Below, in pieces: positions 6,151 through 13,079 of a DNA stretch of 29,042 nucleotides. Positions within the stretch are counted from its first letter, which is position 1. Every line of letters begins with the position of its first letter. This DNA comes from a virus: positions 1 through 29,042 of IMG/VR virus record IMGVR_UViG_3300009163_000013; one strand, written 5' to 3'. The notes beneath the pieces were generated by a model. The model ran no database searches and was not told the DNA's origin. It saw only the letters and a list, made by a program, of their open reading frames with translations. The translations under genes were made by a program, and so were the position numbers.

Positions 6151-6545
6151 AACATCTCCCCTATTAAAGCATCCATTTGTGCTAAACTTATTGCGTAATC
6201 TTGCCATACATCTGCTTTGTTTAACGGAAAAAATATTGGTGTTAATCTTTTCATTATCTCATTTGAAATAACTTGAAAATCCTCATAGTTTTTATTCTTT
6301 TCGTATTCCTTTTTGCCATGCAAAACAGTAGCATGATCTAAATGACCACTTATACCTTTAAAAAATGTGCCTATTTTAGTTAAACTCATTCCATTATCGT
6401 ACATCATTTTATATGCTGTTTGTCTTCCATAAACTACCTGACGATGTCTACCTATTTTTGTCAATCCTAATTCATTCAATGTACATTGTAAATCAATCTC
6501 ATCTATTAAATTCTCTCTGCTATTTACGTTGTATGTTTTGTTCAT
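6147..6545 (-). CDS. Phage protein with DnaA domain IV (origin-binding domain)
   Basis: A 132-residue protein with a clear DnaA C-terminal (domain IV) signature. A helix RHRQVVYGRQTAYKMMYDNG (33-52) is followed by MSLTKIGTFF (53-62) and LDHATVLHGKKEYE (69-82), matching the DnaA 'sl.eIG..fg.RDHtTVlha..ki' pattern; the usual Arg-Asp is Leu-Asp with a short insertion before it. The AAA+ ATPase domain is absent. It probably binds DnaA-box-like or phage-specific sites, either to start replication or to interfere with host DnaA. It lies next to the repeat region 5667-5874. It is coupled by ATGA overlaps to genes on both sides. Confidence 0.75.
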   Translation of the reverse strand: MNKTYNVNSRENLIDEIDLQCTLNELGLTKIGRHRQVVYGRQTAYKMMYDNGMSLTKIGTFFKGISGHLDHATVLHGKKEYEKNKNYEDFQVISNEIMKRLTPIFFPLNKADVWQDYAISLAQMDALIGEML

Positions 6546-6799
6546 GATTCTTGTATTTGTACCTGGTTTAATATTTCTCTTACTTTATTATTAATCAATA
6601 CCCATTGCTCACCTTGTTGTGGTGTTAATACATCGGTGCTAAATTCAACAAATCTCGCAACATATTTATAATAGTTTTCCGTTTTCATTTTCATTTCTCG
6701 CTTGTAATGGATAGAATTTGATAACTCATCCATCAGCTCTAATTGTTGCTGCTGACAGATAAGTATTCTCAATGTTATATCTAGATCGTTTTGTTTCAT
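6542..6799 (-). CDS. Hypothetical protein, 85 residues
   Basis: A helical, glutamine-rich protein (MKQNDLDITLRILICQQQQL ... TPQQGEQWVLINNKVREIL). It is coupled by ATGA overlaps to the genes before and after. I recognise no domain. Confidence 0.55.
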   Translation of the reverse strand: MKQNDLDITLRILICQQQQLELMDELSNSIHYKREMKMKTENYYKYVARFVEFSTDVLTPQQGEQWVLINNKVREILNQVQIQES

Positions 6800-7047
6800 A
6801 ATGCTTCTATTTCTTGTTTAACTTCTTGGTAATAAGCTATAGATTCTATAATTTCCCAATCTTCAATTGTTGAAATCAATGACAAATTAAGCATTATCTC
6901 ATCAACTGCAATCAATGCACATTGTTTTCCTGCTATCCATCTTCTATCGTTTTTGTATGTCTGAATAAATGCACAAGTAAGTTCATTATCATGTATTACT
7001 TTATTGCATTTAGAGTATATCTCCATTGCTTTTTTATTTGCCGTCAT
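6796..7047 (-). CDS. Hypothetical conserved phage protein, 83 residues
   Basis: A small, mainly helical protein with IAGKQCALIAVDEIM (39-53) and a closing acidic helix (YYQEVKQEIEAL). 'CALIAVDEIL'-type stretches occur in short Bacteroidota phage proteins of unknown role. It is part of the chain of ATGA-coupled genes 7745 to 5890. Confidence 0.55.
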   Translation of the reverse strand: MTANKKAMEIYSKCNKVIHDNELTCAFIQTYKNDRRWIAGKQCALIAVDEIMLNLSLISTIEDWEIIESIAYYQEVKQEIEAL

Positions 7048-7226
7048 TTCAATTGCTTTATTTGGTTAAAAATATGTTGAGCCTTTTGATTAAAATCTAA
7101 TCCTTTGCCTTCATCAACTGTAGATTGAATTCTAATCTTTGCCTTCGTTGAAGGAACGTAGGTATTAACTGCCTTCGTTGGTTTAACATTTCTATTCAAC
7201 CACGTTTGAAAATTTTCTACTCTCAT
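7044..7226 (-). CDS. Hypothetical protein, 60 residues
   Basis: A short basic protein (MRVENFQTWLNRNVKPTKAV ... FNQKAQHIFNQIKQLK). Its ATG overlaps the previous stop and its stop overlaps the next ATG. No domain is recognised; the coupling is the main support. Confidence 0.5.
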   Translation of the reverse strand: MRVENFQTWLNRNVKPTKAVNTYVPSTKAKIRIQSTVDEGKGLDFNQKAQHIFNQIKQLK

Positions 7227-7375
7227 TTCTTTAGTTTTTTAAGTTCATTTTGGATTAACATTCTTTCGTATTCTTCTCTTTCAGCAGCATCAAATTCATT
7301 GTTTCTATTGTACTTTTTTATTCTGAAATCTGATAAGTATAACTGGTGTTCTAATTCTTTGATTCTGTCGTTCAT
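7223..7375 (-). CDS. Hypothetical coiled-coil mini-protein, 50 residues
   Basis: It begins MNDRIKELEHQLYLSDFRIK and ends MLIQNELKKLKK. Charged heptad-like spacing suggests a short coiled coil. The ATG at 7375-7373 overlaps the preceding TGA and its own TGA at 7223 overlaps the next ATG, so it fills what would otherwise look like a gap in the operon. Confidence 0.55.
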   Translation of the reverse strand: MNDRIKELEHQLYLSDFRIKKYNRNNEFDAAEREEYERMLIQNELKKLKK

Positions 7376-7512
7376 CTTGTTTGTTGTTTAATTGTAAAAT
7401 AATAATTTTCTGCAACATCTATAGCTAATGTAATTTGATTAGCTGAATCCCAATCGCCTTCTTGAATGTAATAGGCTTTGATTTCTTCTAGTTCTTTGAT
7501 TGTATCATTCAT
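7372..7512 (-). CDS. Hypothetical mini-protein, 46 residues
   Basis: It reads MNDTIKELEEIKAYYIQEGD and then WDSANQITLAIDVAENYYFT. The ATG at 7512-7510 overlaps the stop of the 78-residue gene and the TGA at 7372 overlaps the next ATG. Its start (MND-IKELE) resembles the next gene's start, which hints at a local duplication. Function unknown. Confidence 0.55.
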   Translation of the reverse strand: MNDTIKELEEIKAYYIQEGDWDSANQITLAIDVAENYYFTIKQQTR

Positions 7513-7745
7513 AACTCAAATGCTTTAATCTCGTTAATAACTCTAAAATAACTAGCCATAATTCTCTTTGTAACAACCATTTGAAACTCGATTACTAAAT
7601 CTGATTTTGGCTTGAATCCATTAGGTGCAGCAATTTCTACATTATACCTGCACATTGAATCGTATTTTTGATTTGATTGTTCTGCTAAATCTAATAAGTC
7701 GATTGCTTGATTAGTTAGCTTTGAAAGTTGTTTAATGTTTTTCAT
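7509..7745 (-). CDS. Hypothetical protein, first gene of the early operon
   Basis: A 78-residue helical protein (MKNIKQLSKLTNQAIDLLDL ... KRIMASYFRVINEIKAFEL). It is the first gene after the best promoter in the window (7776-7805), with a leader of about 25 bases ending in AAAACAAAACAAA, the A-rich type of leader common in Bacteroidota. No family recognised. Its position suggests high, immediate-early expression. Confidence 0.6.
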   Translation of the reverse strand: MKNIKQLSKLTNQAIDLLDLAEQSNQKYDSMCRYNVEIAAPNGFKPKSDLVIEFQMVVTKRIMASYFRVINEIKAFEL

Positions 7746-7775
7746 TTTGTTTTGTTTTTAGTTAATTGATATATG

Positions 7776-7805
7776 CAAATTTACATACAATGTTTAGAAC
7801 TACAA
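7776..7805 (-). promoter_or_regulatory. Early promoter, Bacteroidetes consensus
   Basis: On the minus strand TTG (7805-7803), a 19-base spacer, then TAAATTTG (7783-7776). This is a full match to the primary-sigma promoter TTG-N19-TAnnTTTG. Transcription would start near 7770 and run into the 78-residue gene at 7745. The palindrome 7838-7860 begins 33 bases upstream. Confidence 0.7.
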
Positions 7806-7837
7806 TACTTTTCAACAAAATAATAACAAATTAATGC

Positions 7838-7860
7838 TAATTTATATTCATTCTAAATAA
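7838..7860. promoter_or_regulatory. 23-bp palindrome, copy 3 (operator-like)
   Basis: Same sequence type as 3016-3038 and 5628-5650, with one change in the left arm (TAATTTA) and core TATTCATTC; the right arm TAAATAA is intact. It sits upstream of the early promoter. Confidence 0.6.
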
Positions 7861-7882
7861 GAGTAAAGGTAATTCTTGACAA

Positions 7883-7920
7883 AACTTTACAAAATGTCAG
7901 CTTATAACTTTACAAAATGT
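7883..7920. repeat. 15-base direct repeat AACTTTACAAAATGT
   Basis: Exact copies at 7883-7897 and 7906-7920, 23 bases apart, upstream of the early promoter and palindrome. It may be a binding site for a regulator, spaced about two helical turns. Confidence 0.6.
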
Positions 7921-7985
7921 TATTTATAACGTTTATTTCAGATAAATATTTTCTACTATAGATGGATTTAATACTGCTAAAAGTA

Positions 7986-8062
7986 TACTATACGGCACTT
8001 TTAAGTGTTTTTCCCTTCCATTAAGTGTTTTTCTCCTTCACAAGTGTACTATACTGCACTTT
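7986..8062. repeat. Nested repeats TACTATACnGCACTTT and TTAAGTGTTTTTC
   Basis: TACTATACGGCACTTT (7986-8001) and TACTATACTGCACTTT (8047-8062) flank two tandem 20-base units beginning TTAAGTGTTTTTC (8001-8020 and 8021-8040). CACTT/AAGTG form a small palindrome at 7996-8007. The cluster is immediately downstream of the late terminator. Confidence 0.65.
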
Positions 8063-8068
8063 AGGCAC

Positions 8069-8096
8069 AAAAAAAAGGAGGCTATTACACCTCCTT
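8069..8096 (-). terminator. Intrinsic terminator after metallophosphoesterase gene
   Basis: On the minus strand AAGGAGG - TGTAATAG loop - CCTCCTT, followed by a run of T (8076-8069). It lies about 50 bases after the gene's stop and closes the late transcription unit. Confidence 0.85.
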
Positions 8097-8144
8097 AATC
8101 AATCCAAACCTAAACAAAACAAAAATTTTAACTCTGCAAATATA

Positions 8145-9209
8145 TTAAAATAAATATTCATTTAACGATTTTCTATCATCAAAATAATTATAATGTATAA
8201 ATCCGCTTTTACCTTTTTGAAAATTAGTAGCAACCCAATTAGATGAAATACTGAATGCAGGATAATTTAAATAGCTAAATAAATCTGAAGTTGAATTATC
8301 AAATAAATATTGATGTGAATCTCCTTTTTCAAATATTATCTCATATCCTTTGTTTAATAAATCATTTGCGTTTAAATAACCTATTATCTTTTTTTCTTGG
8401 TTAGGATCTAATTTCGGTTTAAAACCAAACTTCATATTATGAGTATCTTTTCCGTGAGTAGTTACAAAACATCTTTTACCTATCAACTCATAATCAATAA
8501 ATTTCTTTTGTATAATTATTTCAACATTATTATAAGCTGCTGCACAGTAATGTTTAACAGCTGAAGCAAGAAAATAAGACATATCTCCAGAATGATTATC
8601 ATTAGTTATTATTCTTATTTTAACTTGTTTATAATTTACAGCAGTTGAATGTATTAATGTTAAATAAAATTCAAATCCTAAATCAAAACATTCTTGGTTT
8701 GACATATTTTGAGGCAATCCGTGACCTCCTCTTGTAGTTTGACCATCTTGACCATCAAAGAAATCACCTAAATCTAATATCTCTAATACATCGCTTTTAC
8801 GATTTTCTAAAGTGAATTGAATCATTGTGTTTAAACGTTCTAAAACTATCTCTTTATTCCATTTCAAATCATATAACGATCTTCCTTTATCACTTGCATC
8901 CATTCCTATGTGAGTATCTGTAAAAACAAGTTTATCAAATAAGCATAATGGAATAATAAAGTTAGGTGTAAATTCTAATTTTTTAACCTTGCTAAAAATT
9001 TTAGTAAAATCTACTTTATCAATTACTTGTTCAACTTCTGTTTTAAAATTCGGATTCTTAAAAAATAAACTTGCTTTGTCAGTCTTAAGCCAACCGTGTT
9101 TTACATCTTCATCGTTTACATCTGCTTCATCTGTAGCATTCTTGATTCCTCTATATTGTTTAATTATTTCTAGTTCATCTGGCTTCAATCTTATTCTATT
9201 ATTCGACAT
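8145..9209 (-). CDS. Calcineurin-like metallophosphoesterase
   Basis: A 354-residue protein with the metallophosphoesterase metal-binding set. FTDTHIG (96-102, Asp98 and His100), LDLGDFFDG (145-153, Asp149), NDNHSGD (203-209, Asn205 and His206), VTTHGKD (249-255, His252) and GDSHQ (296-300, His299) occur in family order. These enzymes cut phosphodiesters; phage members are usually thought to act on DNA or nucleotides, as with SbcD. The first 85 residues are an extra charged domain. The gene stands alone between two terminators, at the end of the late block rather than with the replication genes, so a late role is possible. Confidence 0.75.
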   Translation of the reverse strand: MSNNRIRLKPDELEIIKQYRGIKNATDEADVNDEDVKHGWLKTDKASLFFKNPNFKTEVEQVIDKVDFTKIFSKVKKLEFTPNFIIPLCLFDKLVFTDTHIGMDASDKGRSLYDLKWNKEIVLERLNTMIQFTLENRKSDVLEILDLGDFFDGQDGQTTRGGHGLPQNMSNQECFDLGFEFYLTLIHSTAVNYKQVKIRIITNDNHSGDMSYFLASAVKHYCAAAYNNVEIIIQKKFIDYELIGKRCFVTTHGKDTHNMKFGFKPKLDPNQEKKIIGYLNANDLLNKGYEIIFEKGDSHQYLFDNSTSDLFSYLNYPAFSISSNWVATNFQKGKSGFIHYNYFDDRKSLNEYLF

Positions 9210-9273
9210 TGTTATGTGTTTTAGGTAAATATTTTGTCTAGTTTTTTACGAAATTAACGTGACATTTTGTAAT

Positions 9274-9295
9274 AAAAAAACCTTCGTTATGAAGG
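9274..9295 (-). terminator. Intrinsic terminator after endolysin gene
   Basis: On the minus strand CCTTC - ATAAC loop - GAAGG followed by seven T (9280-9274). The stem begins 8 bases after the endolysin stop and separates it from the metallophosphoesterase gene. Confidence 0.75.
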
Positions 9296-9303
9296 CTTTA
9301 GCA

Positions 9304-9903
9304 TTATTTAATATTATTGATTTCTTGCAAGGTGCTTTTTGAATTCAATTCAATACCGTGATTTTTAAAGAATGAAATAATCTCACTTAAATAACTGTTT
9401 CCTGCTCTTGCTCCAGTAGAATAGATTTTTATGAATTGGTCTAATTGACCTGTAAAGATAAAACGGTAACCCGGTACATAAGGTGACATCTGATAAGTCT
9501 TAATATTCTTTGCAATTTCACTTGAATAATAAGGCTTGATGTTCACTTGTTTATTCATTGGATATGTTTTCGACCTACCTTCAATAATTTTAGTAAAGTA
9601 ATCTATTTGTCTACCTATTCCAATCTCTAAACTAGCAAGTCTCACGTTTGCACCTGAATCAGTATTACCGATATTACCAGGATTGTTTGTTCTATAACTT
9701 CTAGTTCCTACTTTGAATCCTTCATGGTCAGTCATTACTATTAAAAGCAACTTCAATCCTTTAGATAGATTCATCTTTTCAATCGCAGGAATGTACTCTT
9801 TTAAAATCTCATCGTTAAATGAAATCTTTGCATTATTAATAATCGGCTTGTCAGGAAAATGTGAGCCGTTAATGGTCACTCCTTTGTACTTTTCAATATC
9901 CAT
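9304..9903 (-). CDS. Endolysin, lysozyme-like
   Basis: A 199-residue protein starting at the ATG 9903-9901 (MDIEKYKGVTING); an 11-codon extension from a TTG would overlap the spanin gene and is rejected. The core MTDHEGF (57-63) followed by SYRTNNPGNIGN (69-80) has the layout of lysozyme-like hydrolases, with Glu61 as the likely catalytic acid. Later are an aromatic-rich stretch (PYYSSEIAKNIKTYQMSPYV) and a C-terminal helical part. No signal peptide is seen, so export would depend on a holin. It lies 7 bases after the spanin candidate. The exact bond cleaved cannot be told. Confidence 0.6.
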   Translation of the reverse strand: MDIEKYKGVTINGSHFPDKPIINNAKISFNDEILKEYIPAIEKMNLSKGLKLLLIVMTDHEGFKVGTRSYRTNNPGNIGNTDSGANVRLASLEIGIGRQIDYFTKIIEGRSKTYPMNKQVNIKPYYSSEIAKNIKTYQMSPYVPGYRFIFTGQLDQFIKIYSTGARAGNSYLSEIISFFKNHGIELNSKSTLQEINNIK

Positions 9904-9910
9904 ATTTGTT

Positions 9911-10354
9911 CTATTTAAATTTAAACAAAAGTACAATTAATAAGATAAGAAATGCAATTACACCAAGAAATCTAAAGTTAAAAGCAAAACCTTTTCTTTT
10001 ATCGTTTTTAATCGTTTTAATGGCTTCTTTATACTTGTACTTTGTATTGTACTTAATTAGCTTTAAAGTGTCTCTAATCGTTTTATATTGGTATCTTATT
10101 TCATATCGTGTTAATGGTGCTTGTAGTTCTGGACATTTAACCGAAACTTCACGATAGATAATTGAATCTTTACCATCCTTACCTTTTATAATTGTGTTTA
10201 CAGTAACCACCGTAGTGTCGCATATTATTTTACCACCTTTCTCAATGAATTTTCTTTGATGAAATTTTGCTGAACAAGAAATCATAAAGAATAAATAGAT
10301 TGATAGCAAAAACATAAATACTAAAGTTGCTAAATGTGTGTAGTTAATTTTCAT
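9911..10354 (-). CDS. Candidate one-gene spanin (u-spanin)
   Basis: A 147-residue protein with an N-terminal hydrophobic segment (8-26) ending in FMISC, where Cys27 would be a lipidated residue in a relaxed lipobox, and a C-terminal membrane helix (LGVIAFLILLIVLLFKFK, about 130-147). The middle is hydrophilic with strand-like and coiled parts (IYREVSVKCPELQ, KYKYKEAIKTIKNDKRKG). Outer-membrane lipoprotein plus inner-membrane anchor in one chain is the design of T1-type unimolecular spanins, which fuse the two membranes at lysis. Direct proximity to the endolysin and two small membrane proteins supports this. The lipobox is not perfect, so it could instead be a two-helix membrane protein. Confidence 0.55.
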   Translation of the reverse strand: MKINYTHLATLVFMFLLSIYLFFMISCSAKFHQRKFIEKGGKIICDTTVVTVNTIIKGKDGKDSIIYREVSVKCPELQAPLTRYEIRYQYKTIRDTLKLIKYNTKYKYKEAIKTIKNDKRKGFAFNFRFLGVIAFLILLIVLLFKFK

Positions 10355-10461
10355 TTTTATATGTATTAGAATATAATGTATAGATAATTCGTTTTTTTAT
10401 ACTTGATAACGTATAATATATTAGCTAAAATGTACATAATTTGTGAAAAATGTATAATATA
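10355..10461. repeat. 17-base direct repeat GTATAATATATTAGCTA
   Basis: Exact copies at 10411-10427 and 10452-10468, 41 bases apart; the second includes the stop of the holin-like gene. On the minus strand each copy is next to TACATTTT or TACGTTAT. It fills the only sizeable gap in the lysis cassette and may be a regulatory element for the spanin and endolysin genes. Confidence 0.55.
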
Positions 10462-10683
10462 TTAGCTATATATCTTTTTGCTAAACGCATCCGATATCTT
10501 ACTACCTACTGCAACCGATAAGAAACCGAAGAATACTTCACTATTATAGCCATGCACAAAGAAATCTATTAAGCCAACAAGCACACAGATAGAAAATGAA
10601 GTAAACATTGTAAGCGAAGTTCTTGACCATTTACCGTCTTTCTTTAAAGTGTCACGAAATAACTCTTTTATTTTTTCTTTCAT
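10462..10683 (-). CDS. Holin-like membrane protein
   Basis: A 73-residue protein read from the ATG 10683-10681 (MKEKIKELFRDTLKKDGKWS); a TTG five codons upstream is less likely. Two hydrophobic segments follow, SLTMFTSFSICVLVGLIDFF and SEVFFGFLSVAVGS, then a short basic tail (KISDAFSKKIYS). Size, two helices and charged ends suit a class II holin, and it lies in the lysis region. It overlaps the preceding gene by 32 bases. Function is inferred from topology and context. Confidence 0.55.
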   Translation of the reverse strand: MKEKIKELFRDTLKKDGKWSRTSLTMFTSFSICVLVGLIDFFVHGYNSEVFFGFLSVAVGSKISDAFSKKIYS

Positions 10684-10882
10684 TTGGAAGTATAGCAACT
10701 AATTTCTCTTTTATTAATATCTCACTTCGATGTGTAGATGCTTGTTTTATTTCTTGCCTATCGTTTAAGCACTGGAATAGTCGTTCTTCTACGGATGACA
10801 ATCTACTGTTCATCCAAATTAAAGCAATAACGGTCATTCCTAAAGCTCCGTGTTTTTTTATGGTTTCTAAAATCTCAAGCAT
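10652..10882 (-). CDS. Small single-helix membrane protein, lysis region
   Basis: A 76-residue protein. The membrane segment HGALGMTVIALIWM lies at about 11-24, followed by a charged helix (NSRLSSVEERLFQCLNDRQE) that could form a coiled coil. It begins 9 bases after the connector gene and overlaps the holin-like gene. It could be a holin partner or antiholin, or a generic phage membrane protein; the sequence does not decide. Confidence 0.5.
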   Translation of the reverse strand: MLEILETIKKHGALGMTVIALIWMNSRLSSVEERLFQCLNDRQEIKQASTHRSEILIKEKLVAILPNERKNKRVIS

Positions 10883-10891
10883 TGTGGTTTA

Positions 10892-11401
10892 TTATAAAAA
10901 AAGTATTGAATCGTTAAATCCTTGTGTTTGTTGTACTGCAGGTCTGATGTCTGAATCTCTATTTAACTGTGAAATGAAGTTAGCAAACAAGTCTCTATTC
11001 GTGTCAAGATACTTCCATAATCTTGATTCGTAGAAACTAGCTTTTTGTGCGTAATGGTCTTGAACAAAGTTTACTTCACTTTGATTTACGTTGTTTGAAT
11101 AGTCACCGTTCTGCGTTTGTATTCCTTTATTCTTTAATTGGTAAGATAAACCGAAAGCTGCATCTTCTGCACTTCGCCAAGCTATCGCAGGTTGAATGTA
11201 AGTAACTAATTCTTCTTCGTCAACTGTTAACGTTTGTGCATTATATGCAGTCAAGATATAAGTATAGAAATAAGTACCAAGAATAGGCATTATTCTCATA
11301 TCAGACTGAGTCTTAATAAAAGGCACAATATTGTTAACGTCAATATTCGCAGTTATTGGTGTTTGCGTTTTTAAATAATTTTCTGTAACAAAGTAAATCA
11401 T
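10892..11401 (-). CDS. Head-tail connector (adaptor-like) protein
   Basis: A 169-residue protein that directly follows the portal gene, with ATG overlapping the portal's TGA. Its beginning MIYFVTENYLKTQTPITANI and the helical DMRIMPILGTYFYTYILTAY match the style of the Bacteroidota phage connector family (DUF6712-like as I recall it). Such proteins sit on the portal ring and join it to the tail. Residues 65-110 are acidic helical; the C-terminus is extended. Family membership is from memory and context. Confidence 0.55.
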   Translation of the reverse strand: MIYFVTENYLKTQTPITANIDVNNIVPFIKTQSDMRIMPILGTYFYTYILTAYNAQTLTVDEEELVTYIQPAIAWRSAEDAAFGLSYQLKNKGIQTQNGDYSNNVNQSEVNFVQDHYAQKASFYESRLWKYLDTNRDLFANFISQLNRDSDIRPAVQQTQGFNDSILFL

Positions 11402-12723
11402 AGTGCAGGAGTTGAAGAAGTTGAATCTTTAGCTACATCACCACCATCTACTGGAGGCAAACTAGCAAGTTTACGAATTTCATTTTGTGTCATTGAATCA
11501 AGGACTTTGTTAGCTACTAAAGGAGACATAGCATTCAATGCATCTGAAGTAGCAGAAGAAGAAACGTCTAGTTCAACAATCGTTTCATTAACAATCTGAA
11601 AGTTATTGATTACTAACTTCGCATTGATGTTGCAGATAGCTAAAATCTCGTTAAATATTTCTTCTACTGAATTACGCAATGGAATAATACTGTTCTTTTC
11701 AAATATTACATAAGACTGTTTGATGTCGCTGCCACTTCCTAGTTTACCACTTACACGAATACCCATTAGTATAGGGTCTATTATATGTGCCTGACAAATC
11801 TTTGAATCTATGCTTTCAGTTGTAACCTGGAACAGATTGTCATTTGAATTTGTAGGTATTGCTTCAATCGTTGGAAGTGATTCCTTATTATTAGCGAAGA
11901 ATGCGATAGCTTTTCCTGCATTTGTAGCCCCTTTGGCCCTGTCTATTGTAGTTTTTATGTTCTGCTTTTCTTCTTCGTTCTGTGGTTTCTTTGGAAACAT
12001 CATAGCAAACGATGGAAAAATAGAATTTTGTATGTTAGATTTCTGAAGATATGACATTTCGCCATCTAAAAACGCCCAATTCATACAAGAAGAATACTGT
12101 GGTAATGTGTAAACGTCTTGCCCTACTGAATAATCTTCATAACAGTATAGGAATTCACGTTCTTTGGTGTTGAATTTATAAGGACAAATGGTCTGAATAT
12201 TTATCTGTGTAATCCAATCATCACAAATGTAGTACAAATCACCTATTGCATTCTTTCTTACTTTGTCTGCCGCTATATGCTTACAGAAAATAAGTGTGCC
12301 AGTTTGATTAAATCGCAAATGAAAGTAAACTCTACCGTGTATGATTTTTTCTTTAGTAACTGCAGGAAGTATCTTTCTTAGATTCATTCGCTTTTCAAAA
12401 GCATAGATGTCTACTTTCTCCATTGGTGAAGTAGTTTGAGGATATTGCAATTCATAACCACCACCTACTGTAGCATTTGTTTTAAAGTCGACTACTGCAC
12501 CGTGAAGTGGCGAAGTATAGTACATTTGATTTAATAGCTGAGGATAAAGATTGTCGTTTCCAAATCTAACGAAATTACCTACGTTTAGCCTAGCATTAAC
12601 ATAAGGTAGAGACAAGTCTCCTCTTCCTACTTTCAAGAATGGTGTAGAAAATGCTTGATATCCTCCTACTTCTTCTACTTCTACGGATTTGTTTGCTCCG
12701 AATTCAAAACCTAAAATCTTCAT
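11398..12723 (-). CDS. Portal protein
   Basis: A 441-residue protein with portal-type features. An N-terminal part (to about residue 60) is followed by NLYPQLLNQMYYTSPLHGAV (58-77), then an alpha/beta body and a late stem/crown section (SGKLGSGSDIKQSYVIFEKN, then PLRNSVEEIFNEILAICNIN) as in many Bacteroidota phage portals; the tail is Ser/Thr-rich (DVAKDSTSSTPAL). It forms the ring through which DNA enters the capsid. It starts on the TAATG of the preceding gene. In the direction of transcription it comes after the capsid and tail genes, which is unusual. Confidence 0.75.
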   Translation of the reverse strand: MKILGFEFGANKSVEVEEVGGYQAFSTPFLKVGRGDLSLPYVNARLNVGNFVRFGNDNLYPQLLNQMYYTSPLHGAVVDFKTNATVGGGYELQYPQTTSPMEKVDIYAFEKRMNLRKILPAVTKEKIIHGRVYFHLRFNQTGTLIFCKHIAADKVRKNAIGDLYYICDDWITQINIQTICPYKFNTKEREFLYCYEDYSVGQDVYTLPQYSSCMNWAFLDGEMSYLQKSNIQNSIFPSFAMMFPKKPQNEEEKQNIKTTIDRAKGATNAGKAIAFFANNKESLPTIEAIPTNSNDNLFQVTTESIDSKICQAHIIDPILMGIRVSGKLGSGSDIKQSYVIFEKNSIIPLRNSVEEIFNEILAICNINAKLVINNFQIVNETIVELDVSSSATSDALNAMSPLVANKVLDSMTQNEIRKLASLPPVDGGDVAKDSTSSTPAL

Positions 12724-13079
12724 TAATCGTATATTGTGTTTGTTACTACTCCTGCTACTACCATTCTGCCTTCTTCTACTACATTTAGATGGCTATAATA
12801 ATTTATAGCTTGGTCTACAATGACAATAGGATTTGCAGATTCGTAAACAGTATATGTATATTGCCCAATTACAAAGGTGGCATCTACACCTTCTTCTAAT
12901 TGGAATAAATTGTACCTTTCTATGTAAGCTGAAGTATCTGTACCCATCCATTGAAAGCCTTGTGAATCTTTGTTAAATTCATTTTGGAAAACAAATAGAT
13001 AGTATGGATTCGTAATAGTCGAAGTCTCAGTTAAAGTGAGTACAAAAGTATTTACAGAATCTTTTTCAAAGTATATCAT
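12723..13079 (-). CDS. Neck or tail structural protein (unassigned)
   Basis: A 118-residue, strand-rich protein. VNTFVLTLTETSTITNPYYL (9-28) followed by FVFQNEFNKDSQGFQW matches a small structural protein that commonly sits near the portal and tail tube genes in Bacteroidota phages. The gene follows a terminator and carries the ACCATTATAA start element exactly 3 bases before its ATG. It likely has its own initiation signal. Precise place in the virion is unknown. Confidence 0.5.
   Translation of the reverse strand: MIYFEKDSVNTFVLTLTETSTITNPYYLFVFQNEFNKDSQGFQWMGTDTSAYIERYNLFQLEEGVDATFVIGQYTYTVYESANPIVIVDQAINYYSHLNVVEEGRMVVAGVVTNTIYD

Larger units (their letters stand above)
7746..8144. other. 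Non-coding control region between late and early blocks
   Basis: About 400 bases without a gene. From right to left it holds the terminator of the late block (8069-8096), paired repeats (7986-8062), a 15-base direct repeat (7883-7920), the palindrome and the early promoter. Nothing recognisable lies in 7921-7980, which is only AT-rich. Confidence 0.6.

Noticed and set aside
6151-6207. Longer start for the winged-helix gene
   Set aside because: The extra residues are shifted-frame reading of the DnaA-like gene; the ATGA overlap at 6150 fits the operon pattern.
8001-8040. CRISPR-like array
   Set aside because: Only two tandem 20-base units with no spacers between them.
9904-9936. Longer endolysin start from TTG
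   Set aside because: The extension lies in the end of the spanin gene and encodes only its shifted 3' sequence; the ATG at 9903 follows 7 bases after the spanin stop.
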